This document shows, piece after piece, positions 44,440 through 52,364 of a DNA stretch of 64,000 nucleotides (position 1 is its first letter; each line of letters starts with the position of its first letter). The DNA is from Prochlorococcus sp. scB243_495K23. Lineage in GTDB: Bacteria; Cyanobacteriota; Cyanobacteriia; PCC-6307; Cyanobiaceae. The stretch lies in the NCBI GenBank assembly GCA_000635495.1, contig JFLW01000001.1, forward strand, positions 62,001 to 126,000. The letters are read 5' to 3'. The notes beneath the pieces were generated by a model, which saw only the letters and a program-made list of their open reading frames with translations, was not told the DNA's origin and searched no databases. Made by a program: the position numbers and the translations under genes.

Positions 44440-44868
44440 ATGAATAACGAAATTAATCCCATCGAAGAGGATTTTAATGCAGCTTTATCAAGATATAAAG
44501 CAAGGCAAGATTTAATTCCAATCGTTCAAGATTTTCAAAAAATTATACAGCAAATTCCAAATCATTTTGCTGCTTGGACTTGTTTATCATGGCTTCAATT
44601 ACTTTTGAAAAATAATGAAGAAGCTTTGTCAGCAGCCAGACAAGCTGTTCGATTAAATCAGCAAGATCCACAAGCAAGAATGAATTTGTCTTTAGCTCTT
44701 TTGGCTACTAATAATAAAGGTGTTAGGGATCATATTGAGTTAATAAAAAAAATGTCTATGATGATGCCAGATGTGAAAAGTGAGTTGAAAGAATCTGTTG
44801 AAGACGGATTAAGTAGATATCCAGATTGGCCTGAGTTAACTAAAGTAAAAAAATGGTTGGAATTTTAA
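44440..44868 (+). CDS. TPR-like protein
   Basis: A 142-residue helical protein with repeat-like helices fitting tetratricopeptide units: HFAAWTCLSWLQLLLKNNEE and ALSAARQAVRLNQQDPQARM, NLSLALLATN. The C-terminal helix reads KSELKESVEDGLSRYPDWPE. TPRs mediate protein contact. It lies 6 bases after the A-type Fe-S gene and 1 base before the LpxB-like gene, so the three are likely one transcript. Partner unknown. Confidence 0.75.
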   Translation: MNNEINPIEEDFNAALSRYKARQDLIPIVQDFQKIIQQIPNHFAAWTCLSWLQLLLKNNEEALSAARQAVRLNQQDPQARMNLSLALLATNNKGVRDHIELIKKMSMMMPDVKSELKESVEDGLSRYPDWPELTKVKKWLEF

Positions 44869-44869
44869 A

Positions 44870-46072
44870 TTGTTTAAGATTTTAATTTTAAGTAATGGGC
44901 ATGGAGAAGATCTATCTGGCAGTCTTATAGCTAAACAATTCGTAAAAAGTGGTTATTCTGTTCATGCTTTACCAATTGTTGGTATGGGAAACCATTACGA
45001 AAAAGAAAAAATTAAGATTATCGGTAAAACTAAGGAATTTAGAACAGGAGGAATTGGTTATAATTCCTTTAAGGGAAGACTTACTGAGATATTAGGAGGA
45101 GAAATATTTTATCTTCTAAAAAGATTATATTTAACTTTTAAAATAAGAAAAAAATATGATCATTTTGTTGCAGTTGGAGATATTGTGCCAGTTTTTTTTG
45201 CTTGGGTTTGTAAGAAAGATTTTTTTACATATCTAGTTGCTTATTCCAGCCATTATGAAGGGAAGTTGAAATTACCATGGCCTTCTAAATTTTTCTTGCT
45301 CTCACAAAAAGCAAAAAAAATATATACGAGAGATTCCCTTACAGCTAATGATTTAACATTGCAATTAAAAAAGAAAGTGTCTTTTTTAGGTAACCCATTT
45401 ATGGATAAGTTTTTCCCTAGAAACAAAGAATTAAATAAAGATGAATTTAGTATTGGATTATTTCCAGGAAGTAGATTCCCCGAGATTTTAGATAATTTTG
45501 TTTTGATTTTAAAGGTATTAGAGGCATTGTCAGATTTAAGATATTTTCAAAAAATTCAGTTTAATTTTGCAATAGTTAATGCTCTATCTTCATCAAAAAT
45601 AAAGGAGATATTTCAAAAAAGAGGATGGTTAAAAATAGAAAATATAAAAGATAATAATCTCTTGAAATTCCAATATAAATTTTTAGAAGTGAATATATAT
45701 TGGAATAATTTTGACAAAATATTATTGAAAAGTAGATGCTGTATTAGCATGGCAGGAACAGCAGCAGAGCAAGCGATTGGATTAGGAAAACCGGTTATTC
45801 AGATTGAAGGTAAAGGTCCACAATTTACAAAAACTTTTGCAGAAGCACAAAGACGTTTGCTAGGAAAATATGTTTTTTGTGCCACTAAATATAAAGACAA
45901 AAATGATCAAATCAATCAGACAATTAAATTGATCATAAAAATAATATACCTTATACAGCTAAATGAGAAGTTTATGATCTCATGTAATGAAAATGCTAAA
46001 AAAAGACTGGGTGAAAACAAAGCTTGTCTTAAAATGGTTGATGATATGAATATCGTTATAAAAAATGACTAA
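44870..46072 (+). CDS. LpxB-like glycosyltransferase-family protein
   Basis: A 400-residue protein starting at TTG, resembling the cyanobacterial lipid-A-disaccharide-synthase-related family. N-terminal MFKILILSNGHGEDLSGSLI and HALPIVGMGNHYEK are like the LpxB GGEPSGD-type start; the C-terminal Rossmann half shows LFPGSRFPEILDN and the nucleotide-sugar SMAGTAAEQAIGLGKPVIQI motif. Picocyanobacteria have a simplified lipid A, so the acceptor of this family is uncertain. It continues the IscA-TPR run and overlaps the following small membrane gene by 8 bases. Confidence 0.85.
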   Translation: MFKILILSNGHGEDLSGSLIAKQFVKSGYSVHALPIVGMGNHYEKEKIKIIGKTKEFRTGGIGYNSFKGRLTEILGGEIFYLLKRLYLTFKIRKKYDHFVAVGDIVPVFFAWVCKKDFFTYLVAYSSHYEGKLKLPWPSKFFLLSQKAKKIYTRDSLTANDLTLQLKKKVSFLGNPFMDKFFPRNKELNKDEFSIGLFPGSRFPEILDNFVLILKVLEALSDLRYFQKIQFNFAIVNALSSSKIKEIFQKRGWLKIENIKDNNLLKFQYKFLEVNIYWNNFDKILLKSRCCISMAGTAAEQAIGLGKPVIQIEGKGPQFTKTFAEAQRRLLGKYVFCATKYKDKNDQINQTIKLIIKIIYLIQLNEKFMISCNENAKKRLGENKACLKMVDDMNIVIKND

Positions 46073-46334
46073 GGAGAATAATCAAAATAAGTTAAGACAA
46101 ATTATCGATAATTTGTTATTGATAAATTTATTTACAGTCATTTTTTTTGCAATATTTTTCATCTTTGCAATAATCATGCAATTTAATGGGATTTTTATTT
46201 TTATTAATTTTATTCAGATAGTTTGGAATCCTCTTGTAGTTCCATTGATAACAATTCTTATTATTGGTGCTTTAGTAAACGGTATTAATTCTTGGTGGAG
46301 GCGTAAATTGCTTTCTCAAGAAGAGGATATTTAA
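46065..46334 (+). CDS. Small two-helix membrane protein, 89 residues
   Basis: An 89-residue protein with an acidic/lysine start, two hydrophobic helices (LLINLFTVIFFAIFFIFAII and VPLITILIIGALVNGI) and a basic cytoplasmic end (SWWRRKLLSQEED). It overlaps the LpxB-like gene by 8 bases and the convergent epimerase gene by 50 bases at the 3' end. The hydrophobic pattern makes it a credible membrane protein; no family known to me. The long convergent overlap with the epimerase gene is notable. Confidence 0.65.
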   Translation: MTKENNQNKLRQIIDNLLLINLFTVIFFAIFFIFAIIMQFNGIFIFINFIQIVWNPLVVPLITILIIGALVNGINSWWRRKLLSQEEDI

Positions 46335-47211
46335 AATTATAATTTTTGATTTTACTGCTAATTACTTTTTGTCCTTCTAAAACAACTTTCGCTCCATCTC
46401 CTAACAATATTTTTAAAACCGCTCCAGGCACTGGAAGTAAATTAGGTCTATTCAGACATTTGCCTAAAGTCTGAGAAAATTCTCTCATTAATACTGGATT
46501 TGGTGCAACAGCATTAAATACTCCCGAATACTTTTTATCAACTAATGCTTGAATAATTAAAGCACATAAATCAGTTCTATGAATCCAACTCATCCATTGC
46601 TTACCATCTCCAATTGGTCCACCTAATCCAACTTTAAATATAGGGAGCATTTTTCCTAATGCTCCTCCGTCTTTCTCTAGAACAATCCCAATTCTAAAAA
46701 TAACTAACCTTGAGAAAAATGGTTTTTCAGCGGCGACAGCCTCCCATTTTTTGCAAAGATTAGATAAAAAGTCTTTTCCTCCAGGACTATTTTCAGTGAA
46801 TTCACTAGACAAACTTGTACCGTAATAACCTATAGCTGATCCATTTATAATGACTTTTGGGTTGATTTTTAAATTTTTCAGGGTCTTCATCATAAATTTC
46901 GTGGTGTTAATACGACTATTTTCAATCTCCTGTTTTTGTTCAGAAGTCCATTTTTTTTCTGCTATGGGTTCACCCATCAAGTTAATAATTCCATCTGTCT
47001 CTCTTAAAATATTTAGAAGATTTTCGTTATTCCAGTTTTTTTCTTTTGATAAATCTATTTGAAAAAATTTAAACTTATTGAAATCTAAATCAAGCTTTAA
47101 TTTACTAATTGGTTTTCTACTTACAATGTATATTTCATGATTTTCATTGAGTAGTGTTGGTACTAATTCTTTACCAACAAATCCAGTGCAGCCAAGTAGT
47201 AAAAGACGCAT
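46285..47211 (-). CDS. TIGR01777-family NAD-dependent epimerase
   Basis: A 308-residue short-chain dehydrogenase-like protein of the YfcH/SulA-homolog family. N-terminal Rossmann motif is LLGCTGFVGKEL; the family motifs NLMGEPIAEKKWT, GSAIGYYGT (with the catalytic Tyr region), FRIGIVLEKDGGALGKMLPIFKVGLGG-like stretch (IGIVLEKDGGALGKM), WIHRTDLC and NAVAPNP are all readable. Roles in sugar epimerisation or, in cyanobacteria and plastids, division-associated effects have been suggested, unproven. Its 3' end overlaps the divergent-side small membrane gene. Confidence 0.9.
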   Translation of the reverse strand: MRLLLLGCTGFVGKELVPTLLNENHEIYIVSRKPISKLKLDLDFNKFKFFQIDLSKEKNWNNENLLNILRETDGIINLMGEPIAEKKWTSEQKQEIENSRINTTKFMMKTLKNLKINPKVIINGSAIGYYGTSLSSEFTENSPGGKDFLSNLCKKWEAVAAEKPFFSRLVIFRIGIVLEKDGGALGKMLPIFKVGLGGPIGDGKQWMSWIHRTDLCALIIQALVDKKYSGVFNAVAPNPVLMREFSQTLGKCLNRPNLLPVPGAVLKILLGDGAKVVLEGQKVISSKIKNYNFKYPLLEKAIYASTKN

Positions 47212-47347
47212 ATCTTATAGATGTTTATCATTTAAGGCTATTAAATTTTTTAGACGTTTGTAATTATTATTCCGTTATAAATTTTTTTCAATAGTTTTCA
47301 AACAAGTTTTTGTATAATGAATTTCAAATAACTTTCTTGAATTTATT

Positions 47348-47584
47348 ATGACAGATTCTATTCAAAAGAAGCCTCTCAAGAAAGGAAGCTTAGTTTTTGT
47401 CGATAGAGAAAATTATATAAAAAGTATCGAAGCGCTAGCCAGTGATGATGATCTACCTAATTATGTCTTTGAAGGTCCTGGAGAGATTCTTTCAGTCAAA
47501 GATGAATATGCTCAGGTTCGATGGCGCAGACCTGTTCCAGATGTTTGGTTGAAATTAGATCAACTTAAAGAATATACTCAATAA
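47348..47584 (+). CDS. ndhO: NDH-1 complex subunit O
   Basis: A 78-residue peripheral subunit specific to the photosynthetic NDH-1 (cyclic electron flow and CO2 uptake). The LKKGSLVFVDRENYIKSIEA start and the RWRRPVPDVWLKLDQLKEY end match NdhO. It stands alone, with about 135 bases to the epimerase start, divergent, and convergent with the DnaJ-type gene. The rest of the NDH-1 genes are outside this window. Confidence 0.93.
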   Translation: MTDSIQKKPLKKGSLVFVDRENYIKSIEALASDDDLPNYVFEGPGEILSVKDEYAQVRWRRPVPDVWLKLDQLKEYTQ

Positions 47585-47595
47585 AATTTTTATAT

Positions 47596-48273
47596 CTAAA
47601 AGTTTTTATTTTTTTTCTCTATAGACATCTTTGATTGTATTCTTTTTGCTTCTTTGATCATTTCTTTGCCATCAAATAAATAATTATCTACGTATCCTTG
47701 TGTATATCTATCAAATTCTGATAGCGCATCTTTAACTTGTGAAAAACAATGATAAAGATCGAGGCCTAAAGCTGAAATAGACTTTGGAACTATTTTTTTG
47801 TTATAAATTTTTTCAACTTTTTCTATTTTCTTTTGTGAAAGAATAATATAACTGCAAAAATTTTCCATTAGTTCGTCATCATATGGATCCGCAGATAGTT
47901 CTTTTATTTCGCTATTCAAAGGTTTAATGATTTGACTAATTAATCTATTTATCGGACTATAAATTTCTTTAATCCATGTTTCAACTTCTTTGTCCTTAAT
48001 TGAAGAATTATGTTTTTTTGAATTAAATTTCTCTTCCCAATTTTCATTTAATGAATCAAATGATGAGCTGGAAAAGGAAAAACTGCTATCGTATTGTTTC
48101 TTTTTAATAGGGTCATTTAGAGTTTCCCAGGCATTTTGTATTGCAAGAAATCGTTCTTTCTCGCCGCCTGCATCTGGATGATGTTGTTTGACTAAAGAGC
48201 GATATGAAGATTTAATTTCACTTCTGGTTGCATTTTGTTTGAGACCTAATTCTTCATATAAATTTTTTTCCAT
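47596..48273 (-). CDS. DnaJ-domain protein
   Basis: A 225-residue protein whose first 65 residues are a J domain: LYEELGLKQNATRSEIKSSY, the HPD tripeptide in VKQHHPDAGG and the following helices. J domains stimulate Hsp70 ATPase. There is no zinc-finger or Gly/Phe region of classical DnaJ, and the C-terminal 130 residues are helical and specific to marine cyanobacteria as far as I recall. It recruits DnaK to some unidentified client. Immediately upstream of cysK in the opposite orientation to ndhO, with 16 bases to cysK's stop. Confidence 0.85.
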   Translation of the reverse strand: MEKNLYEELGLKQNATRSEIKSSYRSLVKQHHPDAGGEKERFLAIQNAWETLNDPIKKKQYDSSFSFSSSSFDSLNENWEEKFNSKKHNSSIKDKEVETWIKEIYSPINRLISQIIKPLNSEIKELSADPYDDELMENFCSYIILSQKKIEKVEKIYNKKIVPKSISALGLDLYHCFSQVKDALSEFDRYTQGYVDNYLFDGKEMIKEAKRIQSKMSIEKKNKNF

Positions 48274-48289
48274 TTTTATAAATTATGCA

Positions 48290-49258
48290 TTAAAGATAAC
48301 CATCTTTTCTGGCTTGAATTGAAGTATTAGACTCAAACATTGCTGTTGATAAATATCTTTCGCCAAAACTTGGAAGAATAACTATCAATCTTTTATTCAT
48401 TAGTTCTTTTCTTTTGCCGATTTTTATAGTTGCTGCTAAAGCTGCACCGCTGCTGATGCCAGATAAAAGGCCTTCCAATCTAGCTAATAAACGCCCATAA
48501 TAAAATGCTTCATCGTCATCTATTTTTATAATTTCATCAATTAATTTAGTATTAAGAACTTTAGGTACAAAACCCGCGCCAATGCCTTGAATCGAATGAG
48601 ATCCTGCTTTTTCTCCGGAAATCACAGCACTTTTTTTGGGCTCTACGGCATAAATTTTGCAATTTGGATTAACTTTTTTCAAAAAACGTGCACAACCAGT
48701 AATTGTTCCTCCTGTGCCAACTCCTGTAACTAGTCCATCTAAATTGTTATTGGATTGGGACCATATTTCTTGAGCCGTCGTTCTTTCATGAATATCTGGA
48801 TTAGCAAAATTTTCAAACTGATTAAATTGATAGCTATTTGCAATGGTTGAAGACAACTCATTAGCTAAATCTAAAGCTCCTTTCATTCCGTCTTTCCCAG
48901 GTGTTAGCTGTAATTCAGCTCCATATGCTCTCAACATTGCCCTTCTCTCAATACTCATCGTATCCGGCATAGTTAATATCAATTTATAGCCTTTTGCCGC
49001 GGCAACCATTGCTAATGCGATGCCAGTATTTCCACTAGTTGCTTCAATTAACGTTGTTTCATCTGGTGTTATCAATCCTTCTTCTTCAGCTTTACATAAC
49101 ATTGAATAAGCTATTCGATCCTTAACGGACGCTGATGGATTGAAACTTTCTAGTTTGGCTATTATTTCTGGATAACAATCAAAATACTTTCTGATGCGAT
49201 TTAATTTAACTAATGGGGTATTTCCAACTAGAGAAGTTATATCATTTGCTATTTCCAT
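48290..49258 (-). CDS. cysK: Cysteine synthase (O-acetylserine sulfhydrylase)
   Basis: A 322-residue PLP enzyme making cysteine from O-acetylserine and sulfide. The start is placed at MEIANDITSLVGNTPLVKLN because the 27 residues before it in the same frame (MRKLYKRTLN...) look like leader sequence, though ATG codons at 49300 and 49339 could extend it. The PLP lysine is Lys46 in FNPSASVKDRIA, the substrate loop is EATSGNTGIALA, and the phosphate-binding loop is GVGTGGTITG. This pairs with cysH earlier in the window in the sulfur assimilation route. The CBS domain of long CysK/CBS proteins is absent. Confidence 0.95.
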   Translation of the reverse strand: MEIANDITSLVGNTPLVKLNRIRKYFDCYPEIIAKLESFNPSASVKDRIAYSMLCKAEEEGLITPDETTLIEATSGNTGIALAMVAAAKGYKLILTMPDTMSIERRAMLRAYGAELQLTPGKDGMKGALDLANELSSTIANSYQFNQFENFANPDIHERTTAQEIWSQSNNNLDGLVTGVGTGGTITGCARFLKKVNPNCKIYAVEPKKSAVISGEKAGSHSIQGIGAGFVPKVLNTKLIDEIIKIDDDEAFYYGRLLARLEGLLSGISSGAALAATIKIGKRKELMNKRLIVILPSFGERYLSTAMFESNTSIQARKDGYL

Positions 49259-49403
49259 GAAATTATTTTTAAAATCCAAAATAAAATCTCCTTCATTCAT
49301 AATAATTGTATTTAAAGTTCTTTTATATAATTTTCTCAAAAGAATTTAATTTAAATAACTTCTTGCTGAAAAATATTTAGTAATATAAGAGGTAGTTTTT
49401 ATT

Positions 49404-49682
49404 ATGATTATGTATTCGTTGGAACTAAGTCTGAGATATTCACCTTTTCCGATATCAATTCAGAAGAAAGAATTTGATGATGTTAAAGGAATTTATGATG
49501 AAATAAAAAGTTCTATGAATGAAACTTTAGAATCATCAAACTTGATCGAATTAAAGTGTGACAAAGTGCAAGATAAATTAATTGCTGTAAGAGCTAAAGA
49601 AATCATTTCTGTTCAGATATATGAAAAATCTTCAGTAGCAGGAGGAGCTAAAAGACCAGGATTTTCTCTCAACATAGATTGA
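49404..49682 (+). CDS. Conserved small protein overlapping the EcfA-like gene
   Basis: A 92-residue protein with SLELSLRYSPFPISIQKKEF at the start and a C-terminal AVRAKEIISVQIYEKSSVAGGAKRPGF segment. The mixed alpha/beta pattern and the length look like a small ferredoxin-like fold domain. An alternative start is the ATG two codons later (MYSLELSL). It lies just before the ATP-binding gene, which begins after its stop by the preferred ATG or overlaps it by 4 bases if a TTG is used. Known to me only as a conserved cyanobacterial hypothetical. Confidence 0.65.
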   Translation: MIMYSLELSLRYSPFPISIQKKEFDDVKGIYDEIKSSMNETLESSNLIELKCDKVQDKLIAVRAKEIISVQIYEKSSVAGGAKRPGFSLNID

Positions 49683-49690
49683 TAGAATTA

Positions 49691-50365
49691 ATGCGAGATT
49701 TCCTTGAAAATGAAATACCTCATATTAACTTCAAAGATGTTTCTTTTTCATATCCTGGAGAAAAAGAAAATTTAATTTTTAAATGTAATTTATCAATAAA
49801 AAAACATGGATTTTGGATGGTCGTAGGTAAAAACGGGAGTGGAAAAAGTACTCTTTTAAAATTAATTAATGGAATAATTAAACCCAAAAATGGTGTTATC
49901 TACTCTAATGCAAATATTGGCATGGTTTTTCAAAACCCTGATCATCAAATATTGATGCCAAATTGTAGAAGTGAACTTCTGATTAATATTAATCAGAATA
50001 TAAGTCAAAATGAAATTAATAAAAAAATTGAATATGTGCTTGATCAAGTAGGAATGGCTGGTTTTGAAAAACGGCCAGTTCATACTTTGAGCGGTGGACA
50101 AAAACAACGCTTAACTATTGCAAGCGCTCTGATTAGTAATAGAAATTTTATTCTCTTAGATGAGCCTACAGCGTTACTTGATCAAACTAGCCAATTAAAA
50201 GTTCTGCAAACTATTAAAAATCTTACAAGTGACAATAAAAAACCTTTATCGGCTTTGTGGATTACTCATCGTTATGAAGAATTAACTTATGCTGATGCAG
50301 TAGCAGAGTTGAAAAATGGTATTTTATCTAGCTGGCAAGAACCATCAAAATTTCAATATAATTAA
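49691..50365 (+). CDS. ABC transporter ATP-binding protein (EcfA/CbiO-like)
   Basis: A 224-residue ATPase. Walker A is GKNGSGKST, the Q-loop region is GMVFQNPDHQI, the signature is TLSGGQKQRLTIAS and Walker B is FILLDEPTALLDQ. The GMVFQNPDHQI and RPVHTLSGG pattern is that of ECF-transporter energising ATPases (CbiO/EcfA), with a shortened C-terminus. No EcfT or S-component gene is adjacent. It starts by ATG at 49691; an earlier TTG at 49679 would add four residues. Substrate unknown, a metal or vitamin most likely by family. Confidence 0.85.
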   Translation: MRDFLENEIPHINFKDVSFSYPGEKENLIFKCNLSIKKHGFWMVVGKNGSGKSTLLKLINGIIKPKNGVIYSNANIGMVFQNPDHQILMPNCRSELLININQNISQNEINKKIEYVLDQVGMAGFEKRPVHTLSGGQKQRLTIASALISNRNFILLDEPTALLDQTSQLKVLQTIKNLTSDNKKPLSALWITHRYEELTYADAVAELKNGILSSWQEPSKFQYN

Positions 50366-50414
50366 CCCTTGTACTTGTCATAAGGTACTTTAAAGAGCTA
50401 AATTCATTTTATAT

Positions 50415-50486
<72 letters not shown>

Positions 50487-50510
50487 TTTATAAATCCCAA
50501 AAAGTTATCC

Positions 50511-50542
50511 AAAGTCACCTATAAAAAAGGTGACTTTTTTAT
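50511..50542 (+). terminator. Intrinsic terminator after tRNA-Asn
   Basis: A 10-base perfect stem, AAAGTCACCT at 50511-50520 and AGGTGACTTT at 50528-50537, with a seven-base A-rich loop and a run of T residues through the 3' arm to 50540. It is the clearest terminator in the window and sits 25 bases after the tRNA 3' end. Confidence 0.8.
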
Positions 50543-50605
50543 TTCTTTGACTTTTTTTGCCAAATAGTGGTTAGCCGAAGATATAATCAAGTATATTTAT
50601 TATAC

Positions 50606-50707
50606 TTTTAAGAACAGTATATAGAACATTTAGTATTATCCAATATAACTAGTTGATAGATTATTAATTAAAAAAAAGTATTTTAAGAACAGTAACTAGA
50701 ACGTTTA
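50606..50707 (+). repeat. Pair of 27-nt direct repeats
   Basis: Two copies, 50606-50632 and 50681-50707, start with TTTTAAGAACAGTA, differ at two adjacent bases, continue TAGAAC, differ at one base and end TTTA. That makes 24 of 27 matches, with 75 bases from start to start. Inside each copy GAAC occurs twice 12 bases apart. They occupy a gene-free stretch between tRNA-Asn and the orphan coiled-coil gene, where no ORF is supportable. A protein-binding site is one possibility; the origin is unknown. Confidence 0.6.
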
Positions 50708-50817
50708 TAAAATTCTCCACAAAAGTGAAAAACAAGCTCTTTGATTTATTTTCATTTTTTAAAATTAAGACATATTTTCGTTTATATACTTTGAATTACT
50801 ACACCATTCAGGAAATT

Positions 50818-51177
50818 TTAGTCATCCCACATATCCTTTTTCTCTTGATCTAAATTATTTCTTTCAAGTAATTCTATTCTTTGCTTCTGAGAATCTATTT
50901 CTGTTTCAATTACGTTTTTATCGTCAATATATTTTGTTTGTATTTCTAAAATATTTATTTCAAATTGTTCTCCAAAAAAATCTGACATTTCTCTCCATGC
51001 TTCTATTTCCTCTTCTTTGCCAATAGTATCGTTTATCTGATGTGAAATAATTTCTAATACATATTCTTTGAGTTCTTGATGACTCATCGATTCAACTTTT
51101 TTTTGAATGTAAAGTTCTTTCAGAGTTTCTAGTTGTTTTTTTGATAAATCAGAATAGATAATAGACTTCTTTTTCAT
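50818..51177 (-). CDS. Orphan coiled-coil protein, 119 residues
   Basis: A 119-residue, charged, entirely helical protein with no signal. A basic start (MKKKSIIYSDLSKKQLETLK) leads into a Glu/Lys-rich helix and the C-terminal half has heptad-like spacing (IDSQKQRIELLERNNLDQEK), suggesting a coiled coil. Nothing recognisable otherwise. It is flanked by gene-free DNA on both sides (270 and 400 bases), unusual for this genome, next to the repeat pair and tRNA-Asn. The call as a real gene rests on length, an ATG start and biased composition. Confidence 0.6.
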   Translation of the reverse strand: MKKKSIIYSDLSKKQLETLKELYIQKKVESMSHQELKEYVLEIISHQINDTIGKEEEIEAWREMSDFFGEQFEINILEIQTKYIDDKNVIETEIDSQKQRIELLERNNLDQEKKDMWDD

Positions 51178-51579
51178 AGATACTTAAATTTTTTTTAATA
51201 TAGACAAAATTATGCGTTTAAACATTTTGGATAAATGAAAAATTTTAAACTTAATTAATTACTATTTGATTACTGAAAAAATCCATTTAATTCAATTTTT
51301 CTAAACTTATAATTGCAATCTGAATACAATATTCTTCCAATTTGAACCATTATTTGTTTCTATTAATCCTTTGATTATTAAGAAAAAGTCAATAGAATCG
51401 AAAGAAATTCTAAAATTTCAAATTTATTAAAATTTGCAATTTCTATCTAATCCATTGCTATCACAAAGTTATTTGATAATTCTAATTGATAAAATTGTTT
51501 ACAGTAATTCAGCAATCTTTATAAATTCTTGAGAGAATCGTAGTACTAAAATTTAATTTTAATTTAATAGTTTATAAAT
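51178..51579. other. 400-bp gene-free region upstream of rpaA
   Basis: No ORF, tRNA or recognised RNA. It is AT-rich with short runs of A and T. Near the rpaA end, TTTACAGTAATTCAG at about 51498 contains one TTTACA half-site such as occurs in HLR1-type RpaB boxes, but no second half-site at the usual spacing. The length points to a long 5' leader or several promoters for rpaA. Confidence 0.4.
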
Positions 51580-52362
51580 ATGAAAATTTCAATCCTCCTA
51601 ATTGAAGACGATCGTGATATGCGTGATTTGGTGGCTAGACATTTAGAACATTCTGGTTTCGATGTCCAAAAAGCTGAAGATGGAATTAAAGGACAAGCAT
51701 TAGCTCTTCAATATTCACCAGATTTAATACTTTTGGATTTAATGCTACCAAGTGTTGATGGTTTAACTTTATGCCAGCGATTAAGAAGAGACGAAAGAAC
51801 ATCAAATATACCAATTTTGATGATAACTGCGTTAGGCGGCCTTAAAGATAAAGTTACTGGGTTTAATTCTGGAGCAGATGATTACATTACTAAACCATTC
51901 GATTTAGAAGAATTATATGTACGCATAAAAGCTTTATTAAGAAGAACCAACAGAGCACAATTAAATTCTACTAACCAGCAAGAAATATTAAATTATGGCC
52001 CTTTAACTCTTGTTCCGGAAAGATTTGAAGCTATATGGTTTGAATCTCCTGTTAGGTTAACGCATCTTGAATTTGAACTTCTTCATTGTCTTTTGCAGAG
52101 ACATGGCCAAACTGTATCTCCAGCACTAATTCTTAAAGAAGTATGGGGATATGAACCTGATGATGATATTGAGACAATAAGAGTTCATATCAGACATTTA
52201 CGCACTAAACTTGAACCTGATCCACGCAAACCTGTTTATATAAAAACTGTATATGGTGCTGGATATTGTCTTGAGTTACCTATTGGATCTCAAGTGGAAG
52301 TTGCTAGGCAAGAGTTCATGCAAGCAAGAAATCCTGACTTGATAAATTCTGCGGTAGATTAA
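51580..52362 (+). CDS. rpaA: Response regulator RpaA
   Basis: A 260-residue OmpR/PhoB-type regulator. The receiver (1-125) has acidic pocket Glu9-Asp10, phospho-acceptor Asp53 in LILLDLMLP, and Lys in TKPFDLEEL. The winged-helix output domain (about 135-235) includes [20 protein letters not shown] and [20 protein letters not shown]. These stretches match cyanobacterial RpaA, the master output of the KaiABC clock through the SasA kinase, and in other species linked to phycobilisome-photosystem coupling. In Prochlorococcus KaiA is lost and the clock is an hourglass. No kinase is adjacent. Confidence 0.92.
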   Translation: MKISILLIEDDRDMRDLVARHLEHSGFDVQKAEDGIKGQALALQYSPDLILLDLMLPSVDGLTLCQRLRRDERTSNIPILMITALGGLKDKVTGFNSGADDYITKPFDLEELYVRIKALLRRTNRAQLNSTNQQEILNYGPLTLVPERFEAIWFESPVRLTHLEFELLHCLLQRHGQTVSPALILKEVWGYEPDDDIETIRVHIRHLRTKLEPDPRKPVYIKTVYGAGYCLELPIGSQVEVARQEFMQARNPDLINSAVD

Positions 52363-52364
52363 TC

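Noticed and set aside
49259-49339. 27-residue N-terminal extension of CysK
   Set aside because: The family starts at MEIANDITSL; the upstream part is AT-rich and reads as leader. Kept as an alternative start only.
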